NCBI GenBank assembly: GCA_017395715.1
Contig: JAFQNZ010000205.1
Coordinates: forward strand, 1-9,419
Direction: 5' to 3'
DNA length: 9,419 bases
DNA from: Clostridia bacterium
GTDB taxonomy: Bacteria > Bacillota > Clostridia > Oscillospirales > CAG-272
Notes under the pieces: generated by a model
Told to the model about the DNA's origin: nothing
Seen by the model: the letters and a program-made list of their open reading frames with translations, nothing else
Databases searched by the model: none
Made by a program: the position numbers and the translations under genes
In this document: piece after piece, positions 6,108-9,419 of the stretch
Position numbering within the stretch: the first letter of the stretch is position 1
Layout: each line of letters starts with the position of its first letter

Positions 6108-7067
6108 TTACGGAATATCTTCTTTGACCTCGGCGGGCGGGGTGTCGAGAAGATGCGGGTTTTTGAAATTGCGGCGGATGGTTTTTAAGAAGGTGGCATA
6201 ATAGTGACCGTCGCAGATGCGCTCATCACAAGTGACCTTCAAGGGTAAAAAGCGTTTTTTGACCACGTCGCCGTCGGGCGTTAAGTGGAGTTTCTTTTCC
6301 ACACTGCCAAAGGCAAGGAACAGCGGTATATTGCCAAAATTGTAGATGTGGTGATAGATCGGCGGCATGCCGAGCGACCCCATGGAAGTGACGCAAAGAG
6401 AGCCGTGAAAGGGGCTGACTTCAACAAGACCTTTGGGCATGATGCCGTAATAATCGAGTAAGTGGAGCAGATGCACCGTGCCGCGCAACATAAAACGGGG
6501 AAGGTAGGTGAGTTTTTTGATCGTTTTGTCAAAATCGGTGCTGTTTTCTTCGTGGGCGGCTTCAATCGTTTCTTCCATGGAACGGTAGATCTCTTCGGCG
6601 GTAGCATCGGCTTTGGGATAGAATTTTACCACCGTTTCGCCTTTATCAAGAACCGCTTCACGCTTGATGGTCATGATGATGACGATCCTGTTGCGTGCCA
6701 TCACGCGTTGACCGCGGATGAATCGGTTGACACCCGGATATTCGGCAACTGTGCGGACATACGCCGCAATCAGAAGATGCATCATGCTGAAGCTTTTGAG
6801 ACCTTCTTTTCTTTTTTGCGTGATATAAGCATCTGCCGCTTCGGTATCAAATTCCGCTTCAAAAAAATTGCAGGCGTCATTGCGCTTTTTCATAAGAAAA
6901 GGTGTCAGCTCGCTCATCGGCTCAAGGGAGCGAATGCGCCTGCCTTCCTTTTTTTCTTTCTTCTTCAGGCGTTTTTGTTCTTTTTTGTTTGCCTGTTTTT
7001 CTTCTTTGGTGAGTGGTACTTCGGTATGCTCGTCAGGGCGGGTTGTTACTTCTTCAGGTGTTTTCAT
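6108..7067 (-). CDS. 2-oxoacid dehydrogenase E2-acyltransferase-like protein without lipoyl domain
   Basis: A 319-residue protein with a charged, Lys/Glu-rich leader (about residues 20-45, with runs such as KKEQKRLKKKEKKEGRR) followed by a domain resembling the E2/chloramphenicol-acetyltransferase fold. Supporting segments are VNRFIRGQRVMARNRIVIIMTIKRE, the S..G.L pattern in SLCVTSMGSLGMPPIYHHIYNFG, and CDERICDGHYYATFLKTI near the C-terminus. The last aligns with the E2 active-site motif HRxxDG, but the catalytic His is Glu here. There is no lipoyl or subunit-binding domain and no E1/E3 neighbour, so it is probably not a working dehydrogenase subunit; an unknown acyltransferase or a binding protein is possible. 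ATG at 7067 is preferred over an in-frame TTG at 7100 that overlaps the rarA stop, because a GGCGG-like site lies 11 nt upstream of the ATG. It follows rarA by 29 nt, probably co-transcribed. Confidence 0.75.
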   Translation of the reverse strand: MKTPEEVTTRPDEHTEVPLTKEEKQANKKEQKRLKKKEKKEGRRIRSLEPMSELTPFLMKKRNDACNFFEAEFDTEAADAYITQKRKEGLKSFSMMHLLIAAYVRTVAEYPGVNRFIRGQRVMARNRIVIIMTIKREAVLDKGETVVKFYPKADATAEEIYRSMEETIEAAHEENSTDFDKTIKKLTYLPRFMLRGTVHLLHLLDYYGIMPKGLVEVSPFHGSLCVTSMGSLGMPPIYHHIYNFGNIPLFLAFGSVEKKLHLTPDGDVVKKRFLPLKVTCDERICDGHYYATFLKTIRRNFKNPHLLDTPPAEVKEDIP

Positions 7068-7096
7068 TGTTCGTTCTTCCGCCTTTCGTTTAAAAA

Positions 7097-8332
7097 TCAA
7101 TCGGATTCGCCTTTGATCTTTTTCCAGTATTCACGCGCCGCCTGTTCGGTTTTGTTTTCGCCGTAGCGGTAGAAGTGCGTGCCGACAAGATCGTTGGGCA
7201 AATATTGCTGTTTGACCCAATGGGCGGGGTATTCGTGTGGGTATTTGTAACCGTTAAACAGTTCGGTTTGACGCAGATGAGAGGGAATGGCTTGCCCTTT
7301 GCCTTCTTCAATGGCTTTTTTGGCGGCAAAATACGCTTCCATGGCGCTGTTGGATTTCGGTGCTGTGGCAAGCATGATGATGCAGTTGGAAAGAGGTGCG
7401 GAGGCTTCGGGCATTCCGAGACGCAGAGCGGTGTTGATACACGCGTCTGTGATGGCAGCCGCCATGGGGTAAGCAAGCCCGACGTCTTCATTCGCCATTT
7501 GACCGATACGGCGACAAGCGCCGATGAGGTCGCCGCCTTCTAAAAGACGAGCGAGGTAAAATACGGCGGCATCGGGGTCGGATCCGCGCACCGATTTTTG
7601 CAGTGCCGAGATCAGATCATAGTGCATGGTGCCGTCTTTATCAAAATTGCCTACGGTTTTGGGGGTGAATTCGGCAAGCGTTTCTTTGGTGATCTCGCTT
7701 TCCGAGGCAAAGTAGAGGTTTTCGAGCAGATTGATGGCGCGCCGTACATCGCCGCAAGCGGCGGAGGCAATTGCCAAAAGTGTTTCGTCACTTGCTGTTT
7801 TGGCAAGATTTTGTTCTCGGTTCAAATGGTCAAGCGCTACGACCAGACGTTCTTTGACATCCTCTGCGGAAACCGGCTTGAATTCAAACACCGCCGAGCG
7901 CGACAGGATCGCGTTGTACACGTACATATACGGGTTTTCGGTGGTGGAGGCGATCAGGGTGATCTGCCCGCTTTCCATAAATTCCAAAAGCGACTGTTGC
8001 TGTTTTTTGTTGAAATACTGGATCTCGTCGAGATAGAGCAGTGTGCCACGCGAGCCGAACAGGCTGCCGCTTTCTGCGATGACGGCTTTGACGTCGGCAA
8101 GGGAAGCGGTGGTGGCATTCAGGCGGTGGATCGTCATGCCGCTTTTTTCGGCGATGATGTTCGCGGCGGTGGTTTTGCCTGTGCCGGGAGGGCCGAAGAA
8201 GATCATGTTGGTGATGTAGCCGCGCCGACACATGGCGCTAACAACACCGTTTTGACCGAACAGGTGCTTTTGGCCTACCATTTCATCAAAATCTTTCGGA
8301 CGCAAAAGGTCGGCAAGCGGACGGTTTTCCAT
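7097..8332 (-). CDS. rarA: Replication-associated recombination protein A (RarA/MgsA), AAA+ ATPase
   Basis: A 411-residue AAA+ ATPase that acts at stalled replication forks and single-strand gaps in the cytoplasm, related to clamp-loader subunits and eukaryotic WRNIP1. Domains in order: RPKDFDEMVGQKHLFG (11-26), Walker A GPPGTGKTT (47-55), Walker B LLYLDEIQ (98-105), sensor-1 region LIASTTENP (126-134), arginine finger in ILSRS (R145), then the C-terminal helical tetramerisation region (GSDPDAAVFYLARLLEGG, CRRIGQMANEDVGLA). Length is slightly below the family's usual 420-450. The open frame extends 31 codons upstream, but ATG at 8332 has AAGGAG (8339-8344) 6 nt before it and the protein there starts MENRPLADLLRP as in homologues. 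First gene of a two-gene leftward unit. Confidence 0.96.
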   Translation of the reverse strand: MENRPLADLLRPKDFDEMVGQKHLFGQNGVVSAMCRRGYITNMIFFGPPGTGKTTAANIIAEKSGMTIHRLNATTASLADVKAVIAESGSLFGSRGTLLYLDEIQYFNKKQQQSLLEFMESGQITLIASTTENPYMYVYNAILSRSAVFEFKPVSAEDVKERLVVALDHLNREQNLAKTASDETLLAIASAACGDVRRAINLLENLYFASESEITKETLAEFTPKTVGNFDKDGTMHYDLISALQKSVRGSDPDAAVFYLARLLEGGDLIGACRRIGQMANEDVGLAYPMAAAITDACINTALRLGMPEASAPLSNCIIMLATAPKSNSAMEAYFAAKKAIEEGKGQAIPSHLRQTELFNGYKYPHEYPAHWVKQQYLPNDLVGTHFYRYGENKTEQAAREYWKKIKGESD

Positions 8333-8396
8333 GATAGTCTCCTTTTTTGATTTCGCTTGAAAAAATCTGCATTTTCGCAAATTCCCATTCTCTTGG

Positions 8397-8425
8397 AGTA
8401 TATCATATTGCAATGAAAAAATCAA
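8397..8425 (-). promoter_or_regulatory. rarA promoter
   Basis: Minus strand: TTGATT (8420-8425), a 17-nt spacer and TATACT (8397-8402) with an extended TGA before the -10. It lies about 65 nt upstream of the rarA start. It overlaps the codons rejected from the longer rarA reading frame, which supports the shorter start. Confidence 0.65.
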
Positions 8426-8567
8426 TGTTTTTTTAGAAAATCCGTAAAAAAAGAAAGATTTTTTTGGCTGAGATTTAAAATTCCGGCAAGACTTTGAAAT
8501 TTTTGCGGTTGAATCGGATGAGCTGGTTTTTCTTGCAAAAAAACATGAAAATTTTTAATTTTTGGTA

Positions 8568-8597
8568 TTGACAAAAGCGAAACATTGTGCTATTATA
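8568..8597 (+). promoter_or_regulatory. tRNA operon promoter
   Basis: TTGACA (8568-8573), a perfect -35, is followed by a 17-nt spacer and TATTAT (8591-8596) with an extended TGC. The first tRNA begins about 17 nt after the -10. The AT-rich stretch 8426-8567 before it shows nothing further. Confidence 0.9.
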
Positions 8598-8613
8598 TTT
8601 AGGCAATCGTTTT

Positions 8614-8687
<74 letters not shown>

Positions 8688-8692
8688 GATAT

Positions 8693-8769
8693 GCATCCAT
8701 AGCTCAGTTGGATAGAGCAACCGCCTTCTAAGCGGTAGGTCGGAGGTTCGAGTCCCCCTGGATGCGCCA
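8693..8769 (+). tRNA. tRNA-Arg (TCT)
   Basis: A 77-nt cloverleaf with CCA encoded. The acceptor GCATCCA pairs with TGGATGC and the discriminator is G. The anticodon stem ACCGC/GCGGT has loop CTTCTAA with anticodon TCT at 8727-8729, reading AGA/AGG. It follows tRNA-Gly after 5 nt. Confidence 0.97.
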
Positions 8770-8770
8770 A

Positions 8771-8800
8771 ACTGCTCTTACGCTTTTTGGCAAGAGCAGT
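8771..8800 (+). repeat. Hairpin in the tRNA-Arg/tRNA-His spacer
   Basis: ACTGCTCTT (8771-8779) pairs perfectly with AAGAGCAGT (8792-8800) around a 12-nt loop. GCCAA (8766-8770, the end of tRNA-Arg) could instead pair with TTGGC (8787-8791). There is no T-run, so this is likely a processing or spacing structure rather than a terminator. Confidence 0.7.
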
Positions 8801-8806
8801 CTATAC

Positions 8807-8884
8807 GGTGGGTATAGCTCAGCTGGTTAGAGCGTCAGGTTGTGGCCCTGAAGGTCGAGGGTTCGAATCTCTTTACTCACCCCA
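8807..8884 (+). tRNA. tRNA-His (GTG)
   Basis: Includes the His-specific extra G at -1 (8807), opposite discriminator C (8881), with CCA encoded. The acceptor GTGGGTA pairs with TACTCAC with one G-T wobble. The anticodon stem TCAGG/CCTGA has loop TTGTGGC with anticodon GTG at 8842-8844. Last tRNA of the operon. Confidence 0.97.
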
Positions 8885-8926
8885 CAAAAACAAAGGACAC
8901 TCCAAACGGAGTGTCCTTTGTTTTTG
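8885..8926 (+). terminator. Terminator of the tRNA operon
   Basis: A perfect 19-bp stem (8885-8903 with 8908-8926) with loop AAAC, whose 3' arm ends GTTTTTG. It begins directly after the CCA of tRNA-His. The A and T runs would let it work on both strands. Confidence 0.93.
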
Positions 8927-8942
8927 TCGCGGCTCGTTACAT

Positions 8943-9053
8943 GATTCGAACCCCTACTTTTCGCGCTTTACGCGAAAAGTATAGGCTTTGCGCTGATATA
9001 TGCGAAAAAATTGCACATGCTTTGGCGCAAAGCAGGGTTCAGAATCTCTTTAC
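8943..9053. repeat. Palindromic element flanked by tRNA T-arm copies
   Basis: GATTCGAACCC (8943-8953) is the inverse of the tRNA-His T-arm (8859-8869). ACTTTTCGCG/CGCGAAAAGT forms a perfect 10-bp hairpin (about 8957-8981 region left part). GCTTTGCGC (8975-8983) pairs with GCGCAAAGC (9025-9033). The right end, AGGGTTC-A-GAATCTCTTTAC (9034-9053), repeats 19 bases of tRNA-His (8858-8876) with one inserted A. It may be a tRNA-derived repeat or the remains of an attachment site. Confidence 0.6.
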
Positions 9054-9165
9054 GGGCAAACGGTTTCAAAAAACTCTTCTTTCGGTTACTTTCTGGGTAA
9101 CGTCAGGCTTAAGCCATTCATCCCCACATTCCTATACTTTCCAACCGACTTTTTCATTTTCCGTC

Positions 9166-9194
9166 TTTACAAGCTTGCGATCCTGTGCTATAAT
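9166..9194 (+). promoter_or_regulatory. Orphan promoter-like sequence
   Basis: TTTACA (9166-9171), a 17-nt spacer and TATAAT (9189-9194) with extended TGC form a near-consensus promoter. Only about 50 nt lie between its expected start site and the end of the terminator hairpin at 9212-9250, and the next gene runs the other way. It could make a tiny RNA or be a relic of a lost gene. Confidence 0.45.
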
Positions 9195-9211
9195 ATCCAT
9201 ACCATTTCACC

Positions 9212-9250
9212 ATACAAAAAATCCGCTTCCTGAAAAGCGGATTTTTGTAT
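9212..9250 (-). terminator. Terminator of the esterase gene (possibly bidirectional)
   Basis: ATACAAAAAATCCGCTT (9212-9228) pairs with AAGCGGATTTTTGTAT (9235-9250) with one bulged A. On the minus strand the stem is followed by six T and lies 12 nt after the esterase stop. T runs on both sides allow two-way use. Confidence 0.88.
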
Positions 9251-9262
9251 TGTCTATTCGGT

Positions 9263-9419
9263 TTATTTATTGTCTGTTCTCTTATCGAACATCCAGTTGA
9301 AGAGACCGTCGGTGGCAACGGCGGCATCCCATACGCCGTGACCGTACTGTGCGGTCTCGGTATAGGTGACGTCCTTACAGCCTGCGTTGACCATAGCCTT
9401 GTACATCATCTGTGTGCCG
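9263..9419 (-). CDS. Alpha/beta-hydrolase esterase, C-terminal 51 residues only
   Basis: The window edge cuts this leftward gene; only the last 51 codons and the stop are present, starting GTQMMYKAM and ending FDKRTDNK. The segment TYTETAQYGHGVWDAAVATDGLFNW, split as TYTETAQYGHGVW (18-30) and DAAVATDGLFNWMFDKR (31-47), matches the usual end of feruloyl-esterase, PHB-depolymerase and dienelactone-hydrolase type enzymes. There the His of GHxxWD is the catalytic triad His, followed by a short helix ending LFxWLFxQ/KR. It is probably a carboxylic-ester hydrolase, perhaps acting on acylated plant glycans. The nucleophile Ser and any signal peptide lie outside the window, so substrate and location cannot be judged. 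Codon use resembles the mannosidase. A terminator follows 12 nt after the stop. Confidence 0.75.
   Translation of the reverse strand, partial: GTQMMYKAMVNAGCKDVTYTETAQYGHGVWDAAVATDGLFNWMFDKRTDNK

Larger units (their letters stand above)
8927..9262. other. Gene-free region with T-arm-derived repeats and an orphan promoter
   Basis: About 335 bases without a credible gene. It contains an imperfect palindromic element (8943-9053), a small palindrome GGCTTAAGCC (9106-9115), a promoter-like pair (9166-9194) and a hairpin terminator (9212-9250). Two overlapping open frames (8842-9300, 9000-9233) have low-complexity, repeat-derived translations and no supporting ribosome site that I can see. Confidence 0.7.

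Noticed and set aside
7598..8350. 250-codon rightward frame opposite rarA
   Set aside because: Antisense shadow over the conserved Walker motifs of rarA.

Overview
The window looks like chromosome of a Clostridia-type Bacillota organism, probably a gut anaerobe. The evidence is strong AAGGAG-type ribosome binding sites, sigma-A promoters with 17-bp spacers, a clostridial-style GH38 mannosidase, RarA and a lipoyl-less E2-like protein. The order cannot be fixed from sequence alone.

Layout. Bases 1-61 carry the promoter and Shine-Dalgarno of a leftward gene that begins just outside the window. Bases 130-1137 hold two AT-rich, rightward orphan genes: a Cys-rich HExxH zincin-like protein and a 98-residue hypothetical protein. 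Each is preceded by a copy of the same 51-bp module, an inverted repeat built into a promoter. Bases 1138-1682 are a repeat dump with no credible gene: a 77-bp nested hairpin, a tRNA T-arm-like palindrome and a ~231-bp MITE-like element with 30-bp terminal inverted repeats and smaller palindromes inside. A rightward MFS permease (1748-2956) follows, with two perfect 10-bp palindromes just downstream of its -10 box. It converges on a leftward GH38 alpha-mannosidase (3015-6029) across a 28-bp perfect palindromic terminator.

Upstream of the mannosidase, also leftward, are an E2-acyltransferase-like gene (6108-7067) and rarA (7097-8332). These two look like one operon driven by a promoter at 8397-8425. 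A rightward tRNA operon follows (Gly-TCC, Arg-TCT, His-GTG; 8614-8884), with its own promoter and a 19-bp-stem terminator. Bases 8927-9262 hold repeats that reuse the tRNA T-arm sequence, and a promoter with no gene behind it. The right edge contains the last 51 codons of a leftward alpha/beta-hydrolase esterase.

Functionally, the permease and mannosidase may form a small mannoside-use locus. Both have palindromes with a CACGTG core at their promoters, but co-regulation is inference. rarA and the tRNAs are housekeeping. The left accessory part (two orphan genes plus repeats) differs in base composition from the rest and is the likeliest acquired region. I see no clear multi-gene new system. 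The best candidates for something undescribed are the twin promoter modules with their orphan genes, the nested MITE and the T-arm-derived repeat after tRNA-His.
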